A stretch of 64,000 nt of DNA from NCBI RefSeq assembly GCF_965139615.1, contig NZ_CBCSIQ010000009.1, forward strand, positions 1 to 64,000, written 5' to 3'. Both the position numbers and the translations under genes were made by a program. Source of the DNA: Kerstersia similis (GTDB lineage: Bacteria > Pseudomonadota > Gammaproteobacteria > Burkholderiales > Burkholderiaceae_B). This document shows positions 15,660 to 24,072 of the stretch, one piece after another. Under the pieces are notes generated by a model that saw nothing but the letters and a program-made list of their open reading frames with translations, ran no database searches and was not told the origin of the DNA. Every line of letters begins with the position of its first letter. The stretch's first letter is position 1.

Positions 15660-16973
15660 TTAGGCGTCTGGCGGCAGGATTTCGCCAGCGAACAGCGGTT
15701 GTACCTGTTCGCGTTCGCGGATCAGGTGGGCCTGAGTGCCATCCACCAGCACTTCAGCGGCACGCGGACGGGTGTTGTATTGGCTGCTCATCACAAAGGC
15801 GTAGGCACCGGCGGATTCCACTGCCAGCAGGTCGCCCTGGCGCAGTGCCAGTTCACGGTCGCGCGCCAGCCAGTCGCCGCTTTCGCAAACGGGGCCGACG
15901 ATGTCGTACCGGTTGGCGCTACAGCCTGACGATGGCGTGCGTACCGGCAGCACACCGTGCCAGGCGTCATACAGCGTCGGCCGGATGAGGTCGGTCATGG
16001 CGGCATCGACGATGGCGAAATTCTTGGCCTCGGCATGTTTCAGGTACAGCACCTCGGTGACCAGAATGCCAGCGTTGCCAACCAGCGAGCGGCCTGGTTC
16101 CATGACCAGTTGCAAGTCGCCATGGCCGCGAGCAGCCAGGCGCTGGAAGACTTCATCGAGCAGGGCGCGCAGCGACAGCGGCTGTTCGTCGCGATAGCGG
16201 ATGCCTACGCCGCCGCCGATATCCAGGTGATGCAGGCGAATGCCATCTGCAGCCAGGGCGTCGATCAGGTCGAGCAGCTTGTCCAGTGCGTCCAGGTAGG
16301 GTGAAATTTCCGTCAATTGGGAGCCGATATGGCAATCCACCCCGACGATTTCCAGGCCCGGCAGTGCCGCCGCCAGGCGGTAGGCTTCTTCGGCCTCTTC
16401 AATGGCGATGCCGAATTTGTTTTCTTTCAGCCCGGTGGAGATATACGGATGGGTATGGGCGTCAACATCCGGGTTCACGCGCAGCGATACCGGGGCAGTC
16501 AGGCCCAGCCGGATGGCGGTGGCGGACAGGTGGCGCAGTTCGGCGATGGACTCGACGTTGAAACAGCGTACGCCGGCGCGCAAGGCAGCTTCCATTTCCC
16601 AGGTCTGCTTGCCGACGCCGGAAAATACGACTTTGCCTGGGTCGCCGCCTGCTGCTTGCACACGGGCCAGCTCTCCGCCGGATACGATATCGAAACCCGC
16701 ACCCAGGCGGGCGAACTCACGCAGCACCGCCAGATTGGAGTTGGCTTTCATGCCGTAGCAGACCAGCGCATTGCGGCCGTCGATGGCGTCGGCGAAGCGT
16801 TGCCATGCCGCGCGCAGGGCAGCGCGGGAATAGACGTAGAGCGGCGTACCATGTTGACGCGCCAGGTCATTGACCGACACGCCTTCGGCGTACAGTTCGC
16901 CGTGCTCGTAGTGAAAATAGGGGGCGCCGACGGGTTCGGGCAGAGTGGCGGGAACGCTGGAATGTTGGCTCAT
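15660..16973 (-). CDS. lysA: Diaminopimelate decarboxylase
   Basis: This PLP enzyme decarboxylates meso-diaminopimelate to L-lysine, the last step of lysine biosynthesis, in the cytoplasm. The 437-aa protein has the PLP lysine Lys76 in CYGMKANSN, the DIVSGGEL motif, the phosphate loop GGGVGIRY (residues 253-260), EPGRS, and the active-site Cys363 in CESGDW. The start at 16973 overlaps the lptM stop in an ATGA, so the two are translationally coupled. A longer reading frame to 17045 belongs to lptM in another frame. The gene ends at a clear intrinsic terminator. Confidence 0.97.
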   Translation of the reverse strand: MSQHSSVPATLPEPVGAPYFHYEHGELYAEGVSVNDLARQHGTPLYVYSRAALRAAWQRFADAIDGRNALVCYGMKANSNLAVLREFARLGAGFDIVSGGELARVQAAGGDPGKVVFSGVGKQTWEMEAALRAGVRCFNVESIAELRHLSATAIRLGLTAPVSLRVNPDVDAHTHPYISTGLKENKFGIAIEEAEEAYRLAAALPGLEIVGVDCHIGSQLTEISPYLDALDKLLDLIDALAADGIRLHHLDIGGGVGIRYRDEQPLSLRALLDEVFQRLAARGHGDLQLVMEPGRSLVGNAGILVTEVLYLKHAEAKNFAIVDAAMTDLIRPTLYDAWHGVLPVRTPSSGCSANRYDIVGPVCESGDWLARDRELALRQGDLLAVESAGAYAFVMSSQYNTRPRAAEVLVDGTQAHLIREREQVQPLFAGEILPPDA

Positions 16974-17119
16974 GTGGCAGAGGAAGTGGTGGTCGCAGTC
17001 TGGGATTGCGGGGATGGCAGATACAGGGGGCCTTTGTAACCGCAAGCGAGCAACTGCCCGATCAGGGCGATGCTGGCTAAAATGCGGCAGGCCGAGCGTA
17101 AGCGGGCCAATGTGAACAC
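16970..17119 (-). CDS. lptM: Small lipoprotein LptM/YifL-like
   Basis: This is a 49-aa lipoprotein. In enterobacteria LptM assists maturation of the LPS translocon LptDE at the outer membrane. The signal peptide ends LLAC with Cys26, then GYKGPLYLPSP, the family signature (CGxKGPLYxP). I start it at a GTG (17119) because GGAG lies 6-7 nt upstream and no ATG fits; the reading frame continues upstream to 17572 but those residues are the antisense of cyaY. It overlaps lysA by 4 bp, the conserved arrangement in proteobacteria, and is divergent from cyaY by 33 bp. Confidence 0.85.
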   Translation of the reverse strand: MFTLARLRSACRILASIALIGQLLACGYKGPLYLPSPQSQTATTTSSAT

Positions 17120-17152
17120 TGGAAACTCCGTTAATGCGTGCAAGGTACGATT

Positions 17153-17485
17153 ATGACTGAAACTGAATTCCTGGCGCGAGCCCATGCGGTGCTGGAAACC
17201 ATAGAACGGCAGGTGGATGACTGGAATGCCACTGCCGATGTTGATATTGAAGCCAGTTTCAGCGGCAATGTGCTGACGCTGGTTTTTGAAAACGGCGAAC
17301 AGGTTGTGATCAACAGCCAGGCAGCCATGCGGGAAATCTGGGTAGCAGCACGTAGTGGCGGCTTCCATTATCGCCTGGTGGACGATAAAACCTGGCAGGA
17401 CACGCGTGGCGGCCCCGATTTGCAGGATGCCGTGTCGCAGATCTGTTCGAATGCCAGCGGTGAAACGCTGGTGCTCAAACTCTAA
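17153..17485 (+). CDS. cyaY: Iron-sulfur cluster assembly protein CyaY (bacterial frataxin)
   Basis: Bacterial frataxin is a 110-aa iron-binding protein that modulates the IscS cysteine desulfurase during cluster assembly. Acidic residues on the first helix (ETIERQVDDW) and the strand region LTLVFENGEQVVINSQ are typical. WVAARSGGFHYR and the ending GETLVLKL complete the fold. The ATG at 17153 has AAGGT 8 nt upstream; a GTG at 17138 is less likely. It is divergent from lptM-lysA, the usual proteobacterial order. A TAAAAT -10 candidate at 17078-17083 lies inside lptM. Confidence 0.95.
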   Translation: MTETEFLARAHAVLETIERQVDDWNATADVDIEASFSGNVLTLVFENGEQVVINSQAAMREIWVAARSGGFHYRLVDDKTWQDTRGGPDLQDAVSQICSNASGETLVLKL

Positions 17486-17557
17486 GTGGCCTGCACCTGG
17501 GTTCTGCTTGCCGAAGCTGGCGGGCAGGCCTGGGCTCACAGGGACGCAGGCCAAATA

Positions 17558-17590
17558 AAAACGGCCAGACAATCATTGTCTGGCCGTTTT
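17558..17590. terminator. Bidirectional terminator, cyaY / mrcA
   Basis: A 15-bp perfect stem (17558-17572 with 17576-17590) and a 3-nt loop, with A-run on the left and T-run on the right, lie between the convergent cyaY and mrcA genes. It can terminate transcription in both directions. Confidence 0.93.
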
Positions 17591-17597
17591 CGCGTGC

Positions 17598-20054
17598 TTA
17601 GTTGTTGCGTTCCAGGCGGTTCAGCAACTGCCCCAGTTCATCGTTGCTCATGGAAGGCTGGTTGTTGTCTGCCTGGATGGGGATGGCTTCACCTTCTGCA
17701 GCGGGCAGGTTCATCAGGAACTCGCCCAGCGTATCCGGCGTCGGCAGGCCCACGCTGGCGATGGATTGTCCTGGCGGGAATTCCGCGAAGAACAGGTCGC
17801 CGTTTTCGCTGATCAGGCCATCAGGCTTGGGCAGGCGGGTTTCGGGCTTGCCCTTGAGCGCCTGCGACATGAAGCTGACCCAGATCGGCATGGCCACGCC
17901 GCCGCCGGTTTCACGCGAACCCAGCGAACGGGGATTATCAAAGCCCATCCAGGCGATGCCTGCCAGGTGCGGGGTGTAGCCGGCAAACCAGGCGTCGTGG
18001 GATTCATTGGTCGTGCCTGTCTTGCCGCCGATGTCGTTGCGCTGCAAGGCGGCCCTGGCGCGGGCGGCAGTACCGGAGGTGGCAACACCTCGCAGCAGGT
18101 CGTCCATGACATAGGCGGTGCGCGGGTCGATGACACGGGCCTGGACGTCGCCTGCGACGGCCGGGTTGGCGCGCATCAGCACCTTGCCCTCGCTATCGGT
18201 CACACGCTGGATCAGATAGGGTTCAACGCGGTAGCCGCCGTTGGCAAAGACTGCATAGGCGCTGGCCAGTTGCAGGGGCGTGACGGAACCGGCGCCGAGC
18301 GCCATCGGCAGGACGGCGGGATGGCGGGCCGGGTCGAACCCAAAGCGGGCGATGTATTCCTGTGCGTAAGCCGGGGTGATGGCCTGCAGGATGCGGATGG
18401 ACACCATGTTCTTGGACTTGTAGAGCGCAGTCCGCATGGTCAGCATGTCTTCATAGCCACCGCCGTAGTTCTTCGGGCTCCATGGGCGCGAACCGGTCTG
18501 TGCCGCAGTCAGCGTGAAGGGCTGGTCGGAAACCTGTGTGCCAGGCGTCAGGCCACGTTCCAGGGCAGCGGCGTAGATGAAGGGCTTGAAGACGGAGCCG
18601 GGCTGGCGCCAGGCCTGGGTGACCCGGTTGAATTTGCCGCGATCGAAATCGAAGCCGCCGACCATGGCGCGGATGGCGCCGTCGTCCGGCGAAATGGCAA
18701 CGAAGGCGGCCTGCACCGCAGGCAGGTTGATGACTTCCCAGCCATCTCCGGTCTTGTGCAGATGCACGACCGAACCTCGGCGCAGCTGTTCATCCGGCTT
18801 GGCGGTACTGGCCAGGGCGCGGGCGACGATGGCCAGGGTCTTTTTATCGGTGATCGTGTGGATTTCCGAGGCGTTGCGCGCCACGCGGATTTCCGTCGGG
18901 CTGGCGGAGAGCACCACGCCGGTCAGCAGGTCATCGCTGTCCGGGTATTGTTCGATCACACCGTCGAGGAATTCGTCAAACGCGGTGGCGTTGTTTTCCA
19001 GGCCTTCAGGCAGATCCAGCTGAGCCTCGGGGCCGGGGTAGCGCGAACGGCGGGTGTAGTCCAGCACACCGTTGCGCAGGGCGCGGTAGGCCTGTTCCTG
19101 TTCCTGCGAGGTAACGGTGGTATAGACATTCAGGCCGCGGCCATAGAGGTCGTCCTGGTAGATGTCGAAGAGCAGCTGGCGGGCCAGTTCGGCAACATAT
19201 TCACCGTGCACGGCATAACCGCCGGAACGCGAGCCCTGCATGGAGCGCAGTTCGATCGGCTGCGCCATGGCGGTCTGGTATTCGGCTTCGGTGATATAGC
19301 CGAGCTGGCGCATGCGGTTCAGCACATAGTGCTGGCGCGTCGTGGCGCGAGCCAGGTTGGCGATCGGGTTGATGCGCGAGGGCGCCTTGGGAATCCCGGC
19401 CAGCATGGCGGCTTCGGCGGTCGTGATTTCGGACAGCGGCTTGCCGAAGTAGGTGCGCGCCGCCGCGGCAAAGCCGTAGGAGCGGTGGCCCAGGTAGATC
19501 TGGTTCATATAGAGTTCGAGGATCTGATCCTTGGTCAGATTGGCCTCGATCTTGAACGTCAGCAACAGCTCGTAGAATTTGCGCGAGTAGGTCTTGTCGG
19601 AGGACAGATAGAAGTTACGTGCCACCTGCATGGTGATGGTGCTGGCGCCCTGGCTCTTGGACATGTTGACCATATTGGTCAGGCCCGCACGGGCCACGCC
19701 ACGCCAGTCGATCCCGCCATGATGATAGAAATTGTCATCTTCGGCGGCGAGCACGGCGGACTTCATGACGTCCGGGATTTCGTCAATGCGCAGCACATTG
19801 CGCCGTTCTTCACCGAACTCCCCGATCAGGACGTTGTCGGCGGTATAGACGCGCAGTGGCACGCGCGGCCGGTAGTCGGTCATCGCGTGCAGTTCTGGCA
19901 GGTTGGGCCAGGCCAGGGCCAGCGCCAGGCCAACCAGTAGTGCGACAGCCAGGCCAAGGCCGGCGCAGAGCACGGCAGCTTTCGTCAGGAAACGGCCCAA
20001 GGAAAACTTGCGGCGGGGCTTGTCGGAGGATTTCGAATTGACGGTTTTACTCAT
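17598..20054 (-). CDS. mrcA: Penicillin-binding protein 1A (bifunctional class A PBP)
   Basis: This enzyme polymerises and cross-links peptidoglycan in the periplasm while anchored in the inner membrane. The 818-aa protein has an N-terminal basic segment, one membrane helix (about 23-50) and a glycosyltransferase domain with catalytic Glu105 (EDDNFY) and the GASTITMQ motif. An OB-like linker follows, then a transpeptidase domain with Ser487-x-x-Lys490 (SVFK), Ser547-Lys-Asn549 and Lys678-Thr-Gly680. Length is normal for the family. It is divergent from aroK, as in many proteobacteria. Confidence 0.97.
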   Translation of the reverse strand: MSKTVNSKSSDKPRRKFSLGRFLTKAAVLCAGLGLAVALLVGLALALAWPNLPELHAMTDYRPRVPLRVYTADNVLIGEFGEERRNVLRIDEIPDVMKSAVLAAEDDNFYHHGGIDWRGVARAGLTNMVNMSKSQGASTITMQVARNFYLSSDKTYSRKFYELLLTFKIEANLTKDQILELYMNQIYLGHRSYGFAAAARTYFGKPLSEITTAEAAMLAGIPKAPSRINPIANLARATTRQHYVLNRMRQLGYITEAEYQTAMAQPIELRSMQGSRSGGYAVHGEYVAELARQLLFDIYQDDLYGRGLNVYTTVTSQEQEQAYRALRNGVLDYTRRSRYPGPEAQLDLPEGLENNATAFDEFLDGVIEQYPDSDDLLTGVVLSASPTEIRVARNASEIHTITDKKTLAIVARALASTAKPDEQLRRGSVVHLHKTGDGWEVINLPAVQAAFVAISPDDGAIRAMVGGFDFDRGKFNRVTQAWRQPGSVFKPFIYAAALERGLTPGTQVSDQPFTLTAAQTGSRPWSPKNYGGGYEDMLTMRTALYKSKNMVSIRILQAITPAYAQEYIARFGFDPARHPAVLPMALGAGSVTPLQLASAYAVFANGGYRVEPYLIQRVTDSEGKVLMRANPAVAGDVQARVIDPRTAYVMDDLLRGVATSGTAARARAALQRNDIGGKTGTTNESHDAWFAGYTPHLAGIAWMGFDNPRSLGSRETGGGVAMPIWVSFMSQALKGKPETRLPKPDGLISENGDLFFAEFPPGQSIASVGLPTPDTLGEFLMNLPAAEGEAIPIQADNNQPSMSNDELGQLLNRLERNN

Positions 20055-20178
20055 GACCGGGGATTTTAAAGGGCAGGCGGCGACAGAACGGGCAAATTTT
20101 CGTTACGGCGCCCGGATATGCTGTCCCGATCGCGCAGTTTAGCCCCCGCGACGCGCGTCGCGATGGGATAATGTGCGA

Positions 20179-20847
20179 ATGAATGCAATTTCTTCCTTGC
20201 CGCCGGATTCGTCACCGGCGGCCTCATCCTTAGATGGCGAACGCGTAACTTGGTTGCATCATGACCTGCCTATTTTTCTGGTAGGGATGATGGGCGCGGG
20301 CAAAACCACCATAGGCAAGCGGCTGGCACGTGCCTGCGGCAGGGATTTCCTCGACCTGGATCATGAGTTGGAAGCTCGCTGCGGCGTACGCGTGCCCGTC
20401 ATTTTCGAGATCGAGGGCGAAGCGGGGTTCCGGCGCCGAGAAACTGCTGCCCTGGAAGAATGCACACGCCAGCGTGGCATCATTCTTGCCACCGGGGGCG
20501 GTGCGCCTGTCGCGCTGGAAAATCGCGCGCTGCTCAAGCAGCGCGGCATTGTGGTGTATTTGCGTGCCTCGGTTGACGAGCTGTGGCGCCGCACCTGCAC
20601 GGACCGCAACCGTCCCCTGCTGGCGACCAGCGACCCTCGCACCACCTTGCGTGATCTGCTGGCGCGGCGTGAACCTATCTATGAAGAAGTGGCCGATATC
20701 GTCGTCGATACGGGCAGCGTATCCATTTCCCAGGTGCTGAAGAACCTGGTGCCGCTGTTGCAGAGCATCGAAAAGGACATCGGCGCGCTGCCACCCGAGG
20801 TGAGCCCCGCGGCGTCTCAGGCCAGCCTGGCCCCTGGCGGCAAGTAA
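20179..20847 (+). CDS. aroK: Shikimate kinase
   Basis: This enzyme phosphorylates shikimate with ATP in aromatic amino acid biosynthesis. The 222-aa protein has Walker A GMMGAGKTT, the shikimate-binding DLDHELE and GEAGFRRRE, and GGG at ATGGGAP. It is longer than E. coli AroK (173 aa) by an N-terminal stretch of about 30 residues and a Pro/Ser/Ala-rich tail. The start is uncertain: GTG at 20173 and ATG at 20179 are in frame and neither has a good ribosome site. It is followed after 33 bp by aroB, and the two form the usual operon with dgt. Confidence 0.95.
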   Translation: MNAISSLPPDSSPAASSLDGERVTWLHHDLPIFLVGMMGAGKTTIGKRLARACGRDFLDLDHELEARCGVRVPVIFEIEGEAGFRRRETAALEECTRQRGIILATGGGAPVALENRALLKQRGIVVYLRASVDELWRRTCTDRNRPLLATSDPRTTLRDLLARREPIYEEVADIVVDTGSVSISQVLKNLVPLLQSIEKDIGALPPEVSPAASQASLAPGGK

Positions 20848-20880
20848 GAAGAAAACAGAACTGTCATTTGAGAAAAATCC

Positions 20881-21972
20881 ATGAACGTCGTTTCCGTTGA
20901 TACCCCTGGCGGCCATTACCCCATCACCATCGCTCCCGGCCGGCTGGATGCGCTGGCGTCGGCGATTCCGGCGGACGCGACACGCATTGTGCTGGTCACG
21001 AATCCGACCATAGATGCGATTTACGGTGATCGCGTGCGCCAGGCACTGGCAGCCAGTGGCAAGCCGTTGTTTGATGTCTTGTTGCCCGACGGCGAGCAAT
21101 ACAAGACCTGGGAAACGCTGCAGCTGATTTTTGATGCCATGCTGCGACAGAAATGCGACCGGCGCGCCGTGATCGTGGCGCTGGGGGGCGGGGTGACGGG
21201 GGATATCGCCGGCTTTGCCGCGGCTTCCTATATGCGGGGCATCCGTTTCGTGCAGGTGCCCACTACCTTGCTGGCGCAGGTGGATTCCTCGGTAGGTGGC
21301 AAGACGGGTATCAATCATCCCTTGGGCAAGAACATGATTGGCGCTTTCTATCAGCCGGTGGCGGTGGAAATCGACACGGATGTGCTGCGCAGCCTGCCGG
21401 CCCGGGAAATTTCCGCCGGTCTGGCCGAAGTCGTGAAATATGGCCTGATCCTCGACCGCGAGTTCTTCGATTGGTGCGAAGCCAATGCCCAGGCGTTGCG
21501 CGCGCTGGATCCGCAAGCGCTGGGGTATGCCATTCGACGTTCCTGCGAATTGAAAGCCTGGGTGGTGTCGCAGGATGAGCGGGAATCCGGCCTGCGCGCC
21601 ATCCTCAACCTGGGGCATACCTTTGGCCACGCCATTGAGGCGGGCCTGGGGTACGGCAAATGGCTGCATGGCGAAGCCGTGGGCTGCGGGCTGGTGCAGG
21701 CTGCCGAACTGTCGGCCGAGGTGGAAGGCTTGCCGCGCGAGGATGTCGAGCGCGTACGCAAGGTCGTGGCGGCGCTGGGTTGTCCGGTGCAGGCGCCGGA
21801 CCTGGGCGAGCAGCGCTGGTTCGAATTGATGAAGGTGGACAAGAAAGCCGCGGCCGGGGAAATCCGCTTCGTGCTGACGCCGGAAATCGGCCGTGCCATC
21901 ACGCGTACGGCGCCGGACGAGGCGGTGCGTGCGGTACTGTCGCGTACGGTCGCCTGCGGGACGCTGGCATGA
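20881..21972 (+). CDS. aroB: 3-dehydroquinate synthase
   Basis: This enzyme converts DAHP to 3-dehydroquinate, the second shikimate-pathway step, using NAD and a divalent metal. The 363-aa protein has the NAD-binding GGGVTGDIAGFAAA, PTTLLAQVDSSVGGKTGIN, the metal-ligand region LAEVVKYG, and the histidines of NLGHTFGHAIE and LHGEAVGCG. Length is normal. The stop overlaps the dgt start by ATGA. The operon aroK-aroB-dgt is common in Burkholderiales. Confidence 0.97.
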   Translation: MNVVSVDTPGGHYPITIAPGRLDALASAIPADATRIVLVTNPTIDAIYGDRVRQALAASGKPLFDVLLPDGEQYKTWETLQLIFDAMLRQKCDRRAVIVALGGGVTGDIAGFAAASYMRGIRFVQVPTTLLAQVDSSVGGKTGINHPLGKNMIGAFYQPVAVEIDTDVLRSLPAREISAGLAEVVKYGLILDREFFDWCEANAQALRALDPQALGYAIRRSCELKAWVVSQDERESGLRAILNLGHTFGHAIEAGLGYGKWLHGEAVGCGLVQAAELSAEVEGLPREDVERVRKVVAALGCPVQAPDLGEQRWFELMKVDKKAAAGEIRFVLTPEIGRAITRTAPDEAVRAVLSRTVACGTLA

Positions 21973-23147
21973 GCGCCGCGTGCCTGGCCAGGCTTTTGCC
22001 CGCGCCGGGCACCAACGGCCTGGGCGCCTACGCATGCGACCCCGGCCAGACACGGGGCCGCCGTGTGGCGGAAGCGCCGCCCTCGAACCGCAGCGAGTTT
22101 CAGCGCGACCGTGATCGCATCATCCATGCCGGTGCTTTTCGCCGGCTGGAATACAAGACCCAGGTTTTCATCAACCACGAAGGTGATCTGTTCCGCACCC
22201 GGCTTACGCATAGCCTGGAAGTGGCGCAGATTGCGCGTACGCTGGCGCGCAGCCTGCATCTCAATGAAGACCTGATAGAAGCCATCTCGCTGGCGCACGA
22301 TCTGGGACACACGCCCTTCGGCCATGCCGGGCAGGATGAACTCAATGCCTGCATGCGGGAGCTGTCTCCCGAGGCCGGCGGCTTTGAACATAACCTGCAA
22401 AGCCTGAGGGTGGTGGACGAGCTGGAAGAGCGCTATGCGGCCTTCAAAGGGTTGAACCTTTGCTTTGAGACCCGCGAAGGCATACTCAAGCACTGCTCGG
22501 TTTCGCATGCCCGCCAGCTGGGTGACGTCGGTCAGCGCTTTCTGGCACGTACACAGCCTTCGCTGGAAGCGCAATTGGCCAATCTGGCCGACGAAATTGC
22601 CTATAACAACCATGATATCGACGACGGCCTGCGTTCCGGGTTGGTGCAGTTGCCGCAGTTGCTCGAGGTGCCGGTTTTCGGGCGCCACTATGCCGAGGCT
22701 CGCGCCCGTTACCCGGATTTGCCCGAGCGGCGGCTGGTCGCGGAAACCATCAGGCAGATGATAGGCACCCTGATCCTGGATCTGACCGTTGCGACGGCAG
22801 GGCGTATTGCCGAACATGCGCCAGCGAGTGTCGATGCCGTCCGTGCGGCGCCCTTGCTGGCAGGGTTTTCGCCAGCCCTGCGGCGCGAAAGCGACGAGCT
22901 GAAACGTTTCCTGTTCGAGCACCTGTACCGTCATTACAAGGTCATGCGCATGACCGGCAAGGCGCGGCGTATCGTGCGGGAACTCTATGCTGCCTTTCTG
23001 GATGATCCGCGACTGCTGCCGCCTGATTACCGTCGCCAGGGCAAGACGGAACAGGCGCGAGCCATTGCCGACTATATCGCCGGCATGACAGATCGCTATG
23101 CCATGCGCGAACATGAGCGGCTGTTCGATATGCGCCGGGTGGAATAA
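21969..23147 (+). CDS. dgt: Deoxyguanosinetriphosphate triphosphohydrolase-like protein
   Basis: This HD-domain enzyme cleaves dNTPs, typically dGTP, to deoxynucleoside and triphosphate and so helps regulate nucleotide pools. The 392-aa protein has FQRDRDRIIHAGAFRRLEYKTQVF, then the metal ligands His81 (RLTHSLEVAQIAR) and His110-Asp111 (LAHDLGHTPFGHAG). This is the shorter, Dgt type-2 group, in which substrate range is broader. The ATG at 21969 overlaps the aroB stop, and the in-frame extension to 21660 is the shadow of aroB. Confidence 0.93.
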   Translation: MSAACLARLLPAPGTNGLGAYACDPGQTRGRRVAEAPPSNRSEFQRDRDRIIHAGAFRRLEYKTQVFINHEGDLFRTRLTHSLEVAQIARTLARSLHLNEDLIEAISLAHDLGHTPFGHAGQDELNACMRELSPEAGGFEHNLQSLRVVDELEERYAAFKGLNLCFETREGILKHCSVSHARQLGDVGQRFLARTQPSLEAQLANLADEIAYNNHDIDDGLRSGLVQLPQLLEVPVFGRHYAEARARYPDLPERRLVAETIRQMIGTLILDLTVATAGRIAEHAPASVDAVRAAPLLAGFSPALRRESDELKRFLFEHLYRHYKVMRMTGKARRIVRELYAAFLDDPRLLPPDYRRQGKTEQARAIADYIAGMTDRYAMREHERLFDMRRVE

Positions 23148-23160
23148 GCCGGTCGCGCTG

Positions 23161-23181
23161 GCCGGGCAGGTTCTGCCCGGC
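23161..23181. terminator. Hairpin between convergent dgt and quiC-like genes
   Basis: A 9-bp perfect stem, GCCGGGCAG/CTGCCCGGC, with a GTT loop lies in the 46-bp gap. No T-run follows, so it is at best a weak bidirectional terminator. Confidence 0.5.
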
Positions 23182-23193
23182 AGTCATGGCGTA

Positions 23194-24072
23194 TCAGCGG
23201 GTGTGGCGATTGAAGACCGGCATGGGCGCCGACTGCCGCAGCACGGCTTCGCTCAACCAGGCGGCAGCGCGATGGGCGCGTTTTGCGACCAGGCTGGCGG
23301 GCAGCTGCCGGTAGTCATCATTGAAGACTTCAAAACTGTAGGGGCCGGTGTAGCCGATTTCGTGCATCTGCATCACGATGTCGGTCAACTGGGCATTGTG
23401 CGGGCCTTCGCCGGGGAAAACGCGGAAGTGCCGGGCGGCGGCGCGGCGTTCGCTGACCGTATCCACGCTGTGCCAGAGAAAATCCGCCAGCTGCACCAGG
23501 AATATTTTTTCCGGGGAAATATCGCTCAGGGCGGCGAGCGGCGTTGCCGTGGCGAGTATATGGTAGGAGTCCAGCACCAGCCCGAGATTGGGACTGTCGG
23601 CGGCTTCGACGATATGCCAGGCCAGGCGGTAGTCATTGACGGTGCGTGCCCAGGAAATGGCTTCGTAGGCAATGCGGATGTTCAGCGGGATGGCCAGCGT
23701 GGCCAGGCGCCGCAGGTCGGTGGCGATGATGTCCTGATCCTGGCTGGCATGGCCGGAAGTCGAGGCGCTGGCGATCAGCATGCGGCAATCCAGCGCCTGG
23801 CAGAGTTCCAGCAGATGCTTGGCGATGTCCGTTTTGTATTCACGCAGCAGGCCGGGCAGGCCTTCATAATCGCGTAGCGCCTGCAGGGCGGTGACTTCCA
23901 GGCCGCTGCAGCGCACCAGGTGGATGGCATCGTCCAGGCCCTGCGGGTGTTCAACCAGGTCCTGCGCCGACAGGCTGATACGGGTGAAGCCGGCCGTTTG
24001 GGCCGCGGCCAGCCTGGCTTGCAGGGGGCCGGCCAGCGAGACGCTGTCTATGCCGAATTGTCCGATGTTCAT
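23194..24072 (-). CDS. 3-dehydroshikimate dehydratase-like TIM-barrel protein
   Basis: This 292-aa protein is an AP-endonuclease-2-type TIM barrel. Its likely metal ligands are Glu137 (IAYEAISWARTVNDY), Asp168 (LGLVLDSYHIL), Gln194 (IFLVQLADF) and Glu248 (YSFEVFND). They match the Glu/Asp/Gln/Glu set of bacterial 3-dehydroshikimate dehydratases QuiC and QsuB, which convert 3-dehydroshikimate to protocatechuate. In those enzymes the barrel is fused to an HPPD-like domain; here that domain is a separate gene overlapping this one by 4 bp (ATGA). The assignment is by motif. Other sugar isomerases of the fold are possible but lack this residue set. Confidence 0.8.
   Translation of the reverse strand: MNIGQFGIDSVSLAGPLQARLAAAQTAGFTRISLSAQDLVEHPQGLDDAIHLVRCSGLEVTALQALRDYEGLPGLLREYKTDIAKHLLELCQALDCRMLIASASTSGHASQDQDIIATDLRRLATLAIPLNIRIAYEAISWARTVNDYRLAWHIVEAADSPNLGLVLDSYHILATATPLAALSDISPEKIFLVQLADFLWHSVDTVSERRAAARHFRVFPGEGPHNAQLTDIVMQMHEIGYTGPYSFEVFNDDYRQLPASLVAKRAHRAAAWLSEAVLRQSAPMPVFNRHTR

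Noticed and set aside
16970..17572. 200-codon version of the small lipoprotein
   Set aside because: All but the last 49 residues are antisense to cyaY. The GTG at 17119 with a good ribosome site gives a standard LptM.
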